From: Actinomadura sp. NAK00032
GTDB lineage: Bacteria > Actinomycetota > Actinomycetes > Streptosporangiales > Streptosporangiaceae
Direction: 5' to 3'
Assembly (NCBI RefSeq): GCF_013364275.1
Contig: NZ_CP054932.1
Coordinates: forward strand, 5,952,001-6,016,000
Length of the DNA stretch: 64,000 nt
Each line of letters starts with the position of its first letter. Position 1 is the first letter of the stretch. The position numbers and the translations under genes were made by a program. The notes under the pieces were generated by a model, which did no database searches, was not told the DNA's origin, and saw only the letters and a list, made by a program, of their open reading frames with translations. This document shows, piece after piece, positions 17,178-24,872 of this stretch.

Positions 17178-18596
17178 TCAGCGGGGCACGCGCAGCACGA
17201 GCACGGCCACGGCGAGGGCGCCGGCGGCGAACACCGCGCCGGTCGCGAACGCCGCGTCCATCCCCGGCGCGATGCCGTGGCCGGACGCCGCCGCGCCGTA
17301 GGCGGTGACCATGGCGGCCGACCCCACCGAGCCGCCCGTCCACAGCATCGTCTGGGCCACACCGGAGGCGGCCCCGGCGTGCTCGGGCCGGACGCTGCCG
17401 AGGATCGCCGCGTTCAGCGGCATGATCGCCAGCCCGCCGCCCGCGCCCATCAGCAGGAACGGGACGAGCAGCCCGGCGGCGTAGCCGTCGCCCGGCGACA
17501 GCCGGGACAGCCACAGCAGGCCGGTGGCGAGCAGCAGCGCGCCCGCGACGACGAGCGGCCGGGCGCCGGCGCGCGCCATGAGCCGCGGCGCCAGCCGGAC
17601 GACGGCGAACTGCATCCCCACCATCGGCAGGAACGCCGCCCCGGCGCGCAGCGGGCCGTAGTGCAGGACCTGCTGCAGGTACTGGGTGAGGAAGAAGAAC
17701 GCGCCGTACATCCCGGCGGTCAGCAGGAGCTGGGCGAGGTAGGACGCGGCGCGGTCGCGGCCGGTCAGCAGCCACAGCGGCATGACCGGCTGCCGGGCGC
17801 GCCGCTCGGTCAGCACGAAGGCGGCCAGCAGGACGGCGGCGGCGCCGAACGCGGCGAGCGCGCGCCGGTCGCCCCAGCCGTCCGAGCCGGCCCGGATGAG
17901 CGCGTAGACGAGCGCGGTGAGGCCGGCGGTGGACGCGGCGGCGCCGCCGAGGTCGAAGCGGCCGGGACGGCGCGGGGTCTCGGCGAGGACGCGCGCCGCG
18001 GCCGGCAGCAGGACGAGGCCGAGGGGGATGTTCACGAAGAACACCCACCGCCAGGATCCGGCCTCGGTCAGCATCCCGCCGGCGACCATGCCGACGGCGG
18101 CGCCGGCGCCGGCCACGGCGGAGAAGACGCTCAGCGCGCGGACCCGGGCCCGGCCGGTGAAGTGCTGCGCGATCAGCGCCATCGCGCTCGGCGCGGCGAC
18201 GGCGGCGGCGACGCCCTGGCCGGCGCGGGCGGCGATCAGCCACCAGCCCGTCCCCGCCAGGCCGCCGAGCAGGGACGCGGCGGTGAACAGCGCGATCCCG
18301 GCGGTGAACGCGCGGCGGCGGCCGAACACGTCCCCGGCGCGCCCGCCGAGCAGCAGCAGGCCGCCGAAGGCGAGCATGTAGGCGTTCTGGACCCAGGCGA
18401 GGCCCCCGGTCGACATGCCGAGGCCCTGCTTCACCTCCGGGAGCGCGATGGTGACGACGGAGCTGTCCACGCCGATCATGAGCTGGCAGCCCACGATGAC
18501 GGCGAGGACCGCTCCTGGGCGATGATGGGAGGCGGCGGCCTTCCCCGGAGATGCCGACTCCGGGGGCGCGGCCGTCCGCTCGTTGGACGCGGTCAC
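17178..18596 (-). CDS. MFS transporter, DHA2 family
   Basis: Fourteen-helix drug exporter of the DHA2 family, 472 residues. The first helix region LAVIVGCQLMIGVDSSVVTIALPEV is typical. The loop GGRAGDVFGRRRAF matches motif A, and AVGMVAGGMLTEAGSWRWVFFVNIPLG matches motif C with the characteristic NIP sequence. It starts with GTG 18596 behind GGAAGGA. It is divergently transcribed from a TetR regulator with an inverted repeat between, the usual arrangement for a ligand-induced efflux pair. Confidence 0.92.
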   Translation of the reverse strand: MTASNERTAAPPESASPGKAAASHHRPGAVLAVIVGCQLMIGVDSSVVTIALPEVKQGLGMSTGGLAWVQNAYMLAFGGLLLLGGRAGDVFGRRRAFTAGIALFTAASLLGGLAGTGWWLIAARAGQGVAAAVAAPSAMALIAQHFTGRARVRALSVFSAVAGAGAAVGMVAGGMLTEAGSWRWVFFVNIPLGLVLLPAAARVLAETPRRPGRFDLGGAAASTAGLTALVYALIRAGSDGWGDRRALAAFGAAAVLLAAFVLTERRARQPVMPLWLLTGRDRAASYLAQLLLTAGMYGAFFFLTQYLQQVLHYGPLRAGAAFLPMVGMQFAVVRLAPRLMARAGARPLVVAGALLLATGLLWLSRLSPGDGYAAGLLVPFLLMGAGGGLAIMPLNAAILGSVRPEHAGAASGVAQTMLWTGGSVGSAAMVTAYGAAASGHGIAPGMDAAFATGAVFAAGALAVAVLVLRVPR

Positions 18597-18670
18597 AGCG
18601 GTCCTTCCCGAGAATTAAGGAACGGCGACGTACACTATGCGGGGAACGTACCACCGATGCGCGCGAAAGA

Positions 18671-18684
18671 GAACGCTCGCGTTC
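18671..18684. promoter_or_regulatory. Inverted repeat, candidate TetR operator
   Basis: GAACGC-TC-GCGTTC is a perfect 6-2-6 inverted repeat just before the preferred start of the TetR gene and within the MFS/TetR intergenic region. ACGTAC also occurs twice nearby, at 18628-18633 and 18646-18651, and TACACT (18631-18636) resembles a -10 hexamer. TetR dimers usually bind such palindromes in divergent promoters. The binding is inferred. Confidence 0.5.
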
Positions 18685-18704
18685 ACTATTTTGGGGAGCG
18701 GGTC

Positions 18705-19283
18705 GTGACCCCGGCCACCCGCCGCCGCGGCGGCGACCTGGAGGCGGCGATCTTCGACGCCGTGTTCGCGCAGCTGGAGCGGGTCGGCTACCGGAGACTG
18801 ACGATGGAGGGCGTCGCGTCCGAAGCCCGCACCGGCAAGGCCGCCCTCTACCGGCGGTGGAAGTCCAAGGACGAGCTGATCGGCGACGCGCTCAAGCACG
18901 TGCTGCCCGAGCCGCCGACCGCGCCGCGCACCGGCGCGGTGCGCGAGGACATGCTCGCGATCCTGGGCTGCACCCGGGAGACGCTGCTCGCCTGCCGGGG
19001 CGCCGCGTTCACGATCCTGAAGGAGGAGAGCGAGGCGGGCAAGGGGCTCGTGCACGACGTCGTCCACGAGCGGCTGTCCCGACCCGTCCGGGAGCTGCTC
19101 CACCAGGCGCTCGTGGAGGCCGCCGAGCGCGGCGAGATCCGGCCGGAGGCGGCGACCCGGCAGATCGCCAACGTCGGGCCGGCCGTGATCGTCTACAACC
19201 ACCTGATCGGCGGCGGTCCCCTCACCGAGGCCTACGTGGAGTCGGTCGTGGACGAGGTGCTGATGCCGATCGTCCGGCCCTGA
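18705..19283 (+). CDS. TetR/AcrR family transcriptional regulator
   Basis: One-component repressor of about 192 residues. The N-terminal helix-turn-helix is clear: AIFDAVFAQLERVGYRRLTMEGVASEARTGKAALYRRWKSKDEL. The C-terminal ligand domain resembles the TetR_C family with an AAFTILKEESEAG segment. Two starts are possible. GTG 18705 (MTPATRRRGG) has GGGGAG at good distance. ATG 18657 would add 16 residues and place the inverted repeat inside the coding region. I prefer the GTG. It probably represses the divergent MFS exporter and itself. Confidence 0.88.
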   Translation: MTPATRRRGGDLEAAIFDAVFAQLERVGYRRLTMEGVASEARTGKAALYRRWKSKDELIGDALKHVLPEPPTAPRTGAVREDMLAILGCTRETLLACRGAAFTILKEESEAGKGLVHDVVHERLSRPVRELLHQALVEAAERGEIRPEAATRQIANVGPAVIVYNHLIGGGPLTEAYVESVVDEVLMPIVRP

Positions 19284-19317
19284 CCGCCGGGGCCGGACGC
19301 GCCGGCGCGCGGTGCCG

Positions 19318-20394
19318 TCAGCGCGCCGTGCCGTTGGCGCGCAGCGCCGCGGCGGCGGCCGACGGCTCGTCCACGACCACGCGGTGGTGCCAGTACGGGG
19401 GCGCGACGCCCTCCTCGCGGAGCGTGCGGTGCAGCCGCTTGAGGAACTCGTGCTTGATCGCGAACTGGTCGCCGAACTCGCTGGACCGCAGGATCACGTG
19501 GAAGCCGACCGAGGCGTCGTTGAAGTCGTCGAACCGCACCAGGACGTTGGAGTCGGCGACGCCGCCCTGCACGTCGTTCATGACGTCGTGGCCCACCTTG
19601 ACGAGCATCTCCTCCACCGCGTCGAGGTCGACCTCGTAGGGCACCTTCGCGTAGACCATCACCGACATGTCCTGCGCGGGCCGGTGGTAGTTGGTGAGGA
19701 TCGTGTCGGAGAACCGTTGGTTCGGGATGACCTCGATGTTGTCCGACAGCGTCCGGATGGAGGTGTTGCGCCAGTTGATGTCGACGACGTAGCCCTCCTG
19801 GCCGGTGGCCAGCTTGATGTAGTCGCCGGGCTCGATCGTCTTGGACGCGAGGACGTGCACGCCCGCGAACAGGTTGGCGAGCGTGTCCTGCAGGGCCAGC
19901 GCGACCGCGAGACCGCCGACTCCCAGCGCGCCGAGCAGCGGCGTGATCGACACCCCGATGCTCTGCAGCATCACCAGCACGCCGACGCCGAGCACGATCA
20001 CCCGGGTGATGTTCGCGAAGATCGTGACGTTCGCGGCGACGCCCTGCCGGGCCAGCGCGATCGAGGTCACCGACGCGGCGATCAGCCGGGCCAGCGCCAG
20101 CGACACCACCAGGATCGTCACCGCGGTGAGGATCTTGGCGGTGACGTCCAGGGTGCCGCGCGGCAGCTCCAGCACCTTCGCCGCCGTCCACAGGCCGAGC
20201 AGCACCGCCAGCGGCATCGCCAGGTCGCGGATCAGGCGGGCGGCGAGGTCGTCCCAGGCCCACCGGGTGTCGCCCGCCCGCCGGGTCAGCCGCCCGGTCA
20301 GCAGCCGCAGGAGGACGGCGATCGCCAGCGCCGCCGCCATCACGACGGCGGCGGCGATGACGCGCGTCCAGCTCAGGTCGCCCAGGTCACCCAT
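19318..20394 (-). CDS. Small-conductance mechanosensitive channel (MscS family)
   Basis: Membrane channel that opens under membrane tension to release solutes after osmotic downshock. The 358 residues contain four N-terminal hydrophobic helices, then the pore-lining TM3 rich in Gly and Ala (LLGALGVGGLAVALALQDTLANLFAGV). The MscS beta domain follows with EPGDYIKL, GYVVDINWRNTSIRT and VIPNQRFSDTILTNY. The start at ATG 20394 (MGDLGDLSW) is preferred over ATG 20427. The motif set is complete. Confidence 0.92.
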   Translation of the reverse strand: MGDLGDLSWTRVIAAAVVMAAALAIAVLLRLLTGRLTRRAGDTRWAWDDLAARLIRDLAMPLAVLLGLWTAAKVLELPRGTLDVTAKILTAVTILVVSLALARLIAASVTSIALARQGVAANVTIFANITRVIVLGVGVLVMLQSIGVSITPLLGALGVGGLAVALALQDTLANLFAGVHVLASKTIEPGDYIKLATGQEGYVVDINWRNTSIRTLSDNIEVIPNQRFSDTILTNYHRPAQDMSVMVYAKVPYEVDLDAVEEMLVKVGHDVMNDVQGGVADSNVLVRFDDFNDASVGFHVILRSSEFGDQFAIKHEFLKRLHRTLREEGVAPPYWHHRVVVDEPSAAAAALRANGTAR

Positions 20395-20587
20395 GACGTG
20401 TGAAACTCTCCCAACGGGGGCCATCACCGGCGGCGCCGGCCATTCACGGCCCGTAAGATCCCGATTTGCCGAGTTGCGTGTCCCGATCGTAGTGAAGCCG
20501 CGGAGTGCTCCGGGGCGTATCGCGGGACATGTGGCGGCGGGGTCGCCGGATGTGGCGGATACGATCGATCACGTGGTAGCCGTGGGA

Positions 20588-22213
20588 ATGATGCGCCGGC
20601 TGGGGGTCACGGCGCTGGGACTGCGCAACGGCCCCCACCGGGTGGCGGTCGAGCGCGACCTCGCCGTCCCCGCCGCCGACGGAGTGACGCTGCTGGCCGA
20701 CCGGTACGCCCCGGTGGACGTCGACAAGGCGCCCGTCGTGCTCGTCCGGTCCCCCTACGGGCGGCGCGGCCCGTTCGGGCTGATGTGCGGGCAGGGGTTC
20801 GCCTCGCACGGGTTCCAGGCGGTGGTGCAGAGCGTCCGCGGCGGCTTCGGGTCCGGCGGCGTCTTCGAGGCCCTCGACGAGCGCGAGGACGGCCTCGCCA
20901 CCATCGCGTGGCTGAAGGCGCAGCCCTGGTTCGGCGGGACGTTCGCCATGCACGGCCCGAGCTACCTCGGCTACGTGCAGTGGGCCGTCGCCGCCGAGGC
21001 CGGGCCGGCGCTGAAGGCCCTGTCGATGCAGGTCACCGCCTCCACGTTCCGGGACGCCGTGAACGTCGGCGGCACCTTCGCGCTGGAGTCCGCGCTGATC
21101 TGGGTCGACCTGACCGCGCGGATGAAGAGCTCCCTGTCCGGCATCACGACCGGCATCATGTCGCCGCGCCGGGCCCGCCGCGCCACCCTGTCCGGGCGGC
21201 CGATCGCCGAGCTCGACCGGCTCGCGACCGGCGCGCAGCAGCGCTTCTTCCAGGACCTCCTGGTCAACGGGCCCGACACCCCGTTCTGGGACAAGCGCGA
21301 CTTCAGCCCCACCGTGTCGAAGGTCACGGCGCCGGTGAACATGACCGGCGGCTGGTACGACATCTTCCTGCCCTGGCAGATGAAGGACTACGCGGCCCTG
21401 CGCGCCGCCGGCCACCGCCCCTACCTGACGATCGGCCCCTGGTTCCACGCCGACCAGCGGATGATGCGCGGCTCGGTCGCCGACTCGGTCGCCTGGTTCC
21501 GCGCCCACCTCCTCGACGACCCGTCCGGGCTGCGGGAGAACCCCGTCCGGATCTACGTCACCGGCGCCGGCGAGTGGCGCGAGTTCCCCGACTGGCCCGT
21601 CCCCGGGATGCGCGAGGAGCGCTGGCACCTGCACCCGGCCGGGGCGCTGTCCACCGGCGCCCCGCCCGCGTCCGAGCCCGACGCCTACCGCTACGACCCG
21701 AACCACCCGACGCCGTTCCTCGGCGGGCCGACGCTGCTCGGCGAGACCCACCCGTCCACCGACCAGAAGCGGCTGGAGCGCCGCCGGGACGTCCTCACCT
21801 ACACCTCGGCCGTCCTGGACGACGACCTGGAGATCATCGGCCCGGTCACCGCCGACCTGCACATCCGCTCGAACCGGGAGCACACCGACTTCGTCGTCCG
21901 GCTCTGCGACGTCTCCCCGGACGGGGTGTCGCTGAACCTGTGCGAGGGCATGCGCCGGCTCGTCCCCGGCACGCCGGAGGCCGGCGCCGACGGGGTGCGC
22001 CGCGTCGCCGTCGAGCTCTGGCCCGCCGGGCACCGCTTCCGGCGCGGCCACCGCGTCCGCGTCCAGGTCGCGAGCGGCGCCTACCCGCGGGTCGCCCGCA
22101 ACCCCGGCACCGGCGACCCCATCGGCACCGCCACCGAGATGCTCACCGCCGACCAGGAGATCTTCCACGATCCCGGCCGGCCGTCCGCCATCACCCTCCC
22201 GGTCGTCTCCTGA
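20588..22213 (+). CDS. CocE/NonD family hydrolase (X-Pro dipeptidyl-peptidase-like)
   Basis: Alpha/beta hydrolase of the CocE/NonD class (esterase or acyl-peptidase), 541 residues. The N-terminal part has ERDLAVPAADGVTLLADRYAP and VVQSVRGGFGSGG. The nucleophile Ser sits in GPSYLGYVQW, and the His region in IGPWFHAD. The C-terminal half is a jelly-roll domain (VTADLHIRSN, DFVVRLCDVSPDGVS, GHRVRVQVASG). ATG 20588 is used. In-frame GTGs at 20573 and 20582 are alternatives, and TACGAT at 20560-20565 would suit a leaderless start at 20573. No signal peptide is seen, so it is probably cytoplasmic. The substrate is unknown. Confidence 0.88.
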   Translation: MMRRLGVTALGLRNGPHRVAVERDLAVPAADGVTLLADRYAPVDVDKAPVVLVRSPYGRRGPFGLMCGQGFASHGFQAVVQSVRGGFGSGGVFEALDEREDGLATIAWLKAQPWFGGTFAMHGPSYLGYVQWAVAAEAGPALKALSMQVTASTFRDAVNVGGTFALESALIWVDLTARMKSSLSGITTGIMSPRRARRATLSGRPIAELDRLATGAQQRFFQDLLVNGPDTPFWDKRDFSPTVSKVTAPVNMTGGWYDIFLPWQMKDYAALRAAGHRPYLTIGPWFHADQRMMRGSVADSVAWFRAHLLDDPSGLRENPVRIYVTGAGEWREFPDWPVPGMREERWHLHPAGALSTGAPPASEPDAYRYDPNHPTPFLGGPTLLGETHPSTDQKRLERRRDVLTYTSAVLDDDLEIIGPVTADLHIRSNREHTDFVVRLCDVSPDGVSLNLCEGMRRLVPGTPEAGADGVRRVAVELWPAGHRFRRGHRVRVQVASGAYPRVARNPGTGDPIGTATEMLTADQEIFHDPGRPSAITLPVVS

Positions 22214-22222
22214 CGGGCGCCC

Positions 22223-22672
22223 CTAGCGGGCGCGGAGGGCGGCGAGGGCCTTGTCGGCGTGCACGTTCATGCGGACCTCGCTCTTGACCACGGCGAGGAC
22301 GCGGCGGTCGGTCCCGATGACGAACGTCTGGCGCCGGGTGGGCAGCAGCGCCACGCCGCGCTTGACGCCGAAGCGGGCGCGGACCTCGCCGGACGGGTCC
22401 GACAGCAGCGGGTAGCCGAGGGAGTGCCGGTCGGCGAACTCCTTCTGCTTGGCGACCGGGTCGGCGCTGATCCCGACCGGGTGGGCGCCCGCCTCGGCGA
22501 GCTCGCCGACCAGGTCGCGGAAGTGGCACGCCTCGGCGGTGCAGCCGGGGGTCATCGCGGCGGGGTAGAAGAACAGGACGACCGGGCCCTTGTCCAGCAG
22601 GCCGGTCAGCGTGCGGGGCTCGCCCGTCTCGTCGGGCAGCTCGAAATCGTCAACGACGTCACCGACGTTCAT
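22223..22672 (-). CDS. Peroxiredoxin (AhpC/TSA, BCP-like)
   Basis: Thiol peroxidase of 149 residues that reduces hydroperoxides. The peroxidatic Cys is C44 in YPAAMTPGCTAEACHFRD and a second Cys, C49, lies five residues on, as in atypical 2-Cys bacterioferritin comigratory proteins. FFYPAAMTPGC matches the family core. The end contains a thioredoxin-fold strand with TFVIGTDRRVLAV. It lies 9 bp after the gamma-glutamylcyclotransferase-like gene on the same strand, suggesting one transcript. Confidence 0.9.
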   Translation of the reverse strand: MNVGDVVDDFELPDETGEPRTLTGLLDKGPVVLFFYPAAMTPGCTAEACHFRDLVGELAEAGAHPVGISADPVAKQKEFADRHSLGYPLLSDPSGEVRARFGVKRGVALLPTRRQTFVIGTDRRVLAVVKSEVRMNVHADKALAALRAR

Positions 22673-22681
22673 GGCAGGAAC

Positions 22682-23290
22682 CTAGCGGAGCAGCTCCGCG
22701 ATGGCACCGGGGGACCAGGCGCCGCGGGCGCCGGGACGCCCGGCCAGGTAGGACGCGGCGCGGGCGGCGGGCCAGCCGTGCGCCTCGCGCAGGCCGTTGC
22801 CGAGCATGGCCAGGTAGGCGGCGGTCGGCGCGTTCGGCGGCTCCGGGCTGGGCGCGGTGAAGGTCAGCATCGGGCGGCCCGCCCGCTCGCCCACCTTCAG
22901 GACCGTCTCGTAGCGGCCGGGGCCGAGGCGCTGGCGTCCGCTCGCCAGGGCTTCGGCGAGGTCGTGGTCGGTGCCGGCCTCGCCGTGCATCTCCTGGGAC
23001 AGGACGTCGCAGAACTGGCGGCGGGTGAGCAGGTAGGCGCGGGCGGCGGCGCGGCCGGGCAGGCCCGGGTCGTAGAACGCCATCCCGCCGCCCCAGGTCA
23101 GGGACGTGTGCGCGAAGTAGATCCCGCCGGGGACCGTGATCGACTGCTCGGCGCGGGCGGGCCGGGGGTCGCGGCAGCCGGTGTAGCGGCGGGCGGCGCC
23201 GCGGGGCCGGCCGCCGGCGAGGTAGCACTGGAACCTCTCCCGGTAGAGGTTCGAGCCGTAGGCCACGTACCAGATCGGTTCGTCACTCAT
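22682..23290 (-). CDS. Gamma-glutamylcyclotransferase-like protein
   Basis: Protein of 202 residues beginning with WYVAYGSNLYRERFQCYLAGG. The YGSNL motif is the signature of the gamma-glutamylcyclotransferase fold, which releases 5-oxoproline from gamma-glutamyl peptides. An acidic residue following at QEMHGEAG may act as the catalytic base. Actinobacterial members of this subgroup are often labelled histone deacetylase without evidence. Activity is therefore uncertain. It is the first gene of a probable two-gene transcript with the peroxiredoxin, which would suit a thiol/redox role. Confidence 0.72.
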   Translation of the reverse strand: MSDEPIWYVAYGSNLYRERFQCYLAGGRPRGAARRYTGCRDPRPARAEQSITVPGGIYFAHTSLTWGGGMAFYDPGLPGRAAARAYLLTRRQFCDVLSQEMHGEAGTDHDLAEALASGRQRLGPGRYETVLKVGERAGRPMLTFTAPSPEPPNAPTAAYLAMLGNGLREAHGWPAARAASYLAGRPGARGAWSPGAIAELLR

Positions 23291-23298
23291 CTGGTCCA

Positions 23299-23304
23299 GT
23301 ATTA
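23299..23304 (-). promoter_or_regulatory. -10 element of a likely leaderless transcript
   Basis: On the minus strand TAATAC ends 8 bases before the ATG of the gamma-glutamylcyclotransferase-like gene, so transcription would begin at or within a base or two of the start codon. TGAAAC 16 bases further up is a possible -35. No Shine-Dalgarno sequence precedes the ATG, consistent with leaderless initiation. Confidence 0.45.
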
Positions 23305-23458
23305 CCGCAGGTCGGTGGTGGTTTCATGGGGTCGAGCCGGGCCCGATGCCGTTTCGCCAGGTTTGACGGTGAGTGCGGGCGGAAATGAAACTGGCCGAGC
23401 AGGTGTCTACGACGCAGATACCTCCGTGCTTCCCCTGTGTTGTCCCGGAGGATCCGTC

Positions 23459-24721
23459 ATGCATCGCTCGCTCAACATCGCTCTTGTGTCCGCCTCCGAC
23501 CTCGACGGCGAACACCTGGAGTCAGTCCACGTCCGGGATCTCGCTCGCTCGCTCACCCGCCCGCTCGTCTCGGACGGGGAGCCGAACCAGGTCACGGTCT
23601 ACGCGCGGCGCCAGGACAAGGCCGCCCGCGGCCGGGCCAGGCTCGCGCCGGGCGCCACCCTTGTCCACCTCGACGCCGGGCCCGCCCGCCCGCTGCCGGA
23701 CGAGGAGCTGCTCGCGCACATCCGCGACTTCGCGGACGGCCTGCGCCGCCGCTGGTCCGGTGCGGGCCGCCCCGACATCGTGCACGCGCACGGCTGGATC
23801 GGCGGGCTCGCCGCCTGCGCCGTCGCCCGCGAGCTGGACATCCCGTTCGCGCAGAGCTACCACGGGGTGGCCGCGTCCGAGCGCCGCGCCGGGCGCCGCG
23901 TGCACCCGCACCGCGACCGGCTGGAGAAGGCCATCGGGCGCGACGCCGACCTCGTCCTGGCCGGGCACGCCGAGGAGGCCGGGCAGGTCGTGCGGATGGG
24001 CGTGCCGCGCCCGTCGGTCTCGGTCGTCCCCTACGGCGTGGACGGCGACCACTTCGCCCAGGTCGGCCCGGCGATGCCGCACGGCGGCCGGCCCCGCCTG
24101 GTGATGGTGTGCGACGACCTGGAGACCGGGGACGTCGCCACCGCGCTGCGCGCCCTCGTGCACGTCCCGGACGCCGAGCTGGCCGTCGCCGGCGGCCCGC
24201 AGCGCGAGGACCTGGAGAGCGACCAGGGCGTGCACCGGCTGCGCCTGCTCGCCAAGGAGCTGCACGTCGCCGACCGGGTGATCTTCCTCGGCCGGCTGCC
24301 GCACAAGAACCTGCCGAAGCTGCTGCGGACCGCGAGCCTGGTGCTCTGCCTGGCGCCGCACGAGCCGTGCCCGTCGGTGCCGCTGGAGGCCATGGCGTGC
24401 GGCGTGCCCGTCGTCGCGACCCCGGCCGGCGGGAACGCCGACGAGGTCCTCGACCACATCACCGGGCTGCACGTCCCGGCGGGGCGCCCGGTCGTGATCG
24501 GCCGCGCCGTCCGGCACCTGCTGGCCGAGGAGACGACGCTGCACGGCTACTCCATCGCCGCCGCCGACCGCGCCCGCTCCCGCTACTCGCTGGAGCGGAT
24601 CGCCGCCGAGACGCTCCGCGCCTACCTGAAGGTGCTCCCCGCGCCCGAGCCCGAGCCGGTGGACGAGGAGGAGACGGCGGCGGAGCAGGAGGCCGGCAAG
24701 ACCCCCGCCCTCGTCGGCTGA
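23459..24721 (+). CDS. GT4-family glycosyltransferase
   Basis: Retaining glycosyltransferase of the GT4 family (GT-B fold), 420 residues. The N-terminal domain has DGEHLESVHVRDLARSL and the HAHGWIGGL segment. The C-terminal nucleotide-sugar domain shows VIFLGRLPHKNLPKLLRTASLVL and the E-x7-E region EPCPSVPLEAMACGVPVVATPAGG. It is cytoplasmic with no membrane segment. GGAGGA precedes ATG 23459. The acceptor and sugar donor are unknown. Close relatives are glycogen-synthase-like or sucrose-phosphate-synthase-like enzymes. Its last codons are part of a short duplicated segment. Confidence 0.88.
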   Translation: MHRSLNIALVSASDLDGEHLESVHVRDLARSLTRPLVSDGEPNQVTVYARRQDKAARGRARLAPGATLVHLDAGPARPLPDEELLAHIRDFADGLRRRWSGAGRPDIVHAHGWIGGLAACAVARELDIPFAQSYHGVAASERRAGRRVHPHRDRLEKAIGRDADLVLAGHAEEAGQVVRMGVPRPSVSVVPYGVDGDHFAQVGPAMPHGGRPRLVMVCDDLETGDVATALRALVHVPDAELAVAGGPQREDLESDQGVHRLRLLAKELHVADRVIFLGRLPHKNLPKLLRTASLVLCLAPHEPCPSVPLEAMACGVPVVATPAGGNADEVLDHITGLHVPAGRPVVIGRAVRHLLAEETTLHGYSIAAADRARSRYSLERIAAETLRAYLKVLPAPEPEPVDEEETAAEQEAGKTPALVG

Positions 24722-24790
24722 CCGTCCTCCAGCCCCCACCCGCCACCATCCAAGGGACGAGCTCCGCTCGGCTGACCGTCCTCCAGCCCC
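24714..24790 (+). repeat. Direct repeat copying the glycosyltransferase gene end
   Basis: A 23-base sequence starting TCGGCTGACCGTCCTCCAGC occurs at 24714-24736, where it contains the stop codon of the glycosyltransferase gene, and again at 24768-24790. The period is 54 bp. It is probably a short tandem duplication with decay of the spacer. Confidence 0.7.
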
Positions 24791-24872
24791 ACCTCACCCT
24801 GCGACGCGGCCCCGGTATCCCTCCCCGGAACCGGGGCCCGCGCATGTCCGGTCCGCTGGAATACTCGACGGT

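Noticed and set aside
22682..23290. Histone deacetylase label for the YGSN protein
   Set aside because: The YGSNL motif is that of gamma-glutamylcyclotransferases; no zinc-dependent deacetylase motifs are present.
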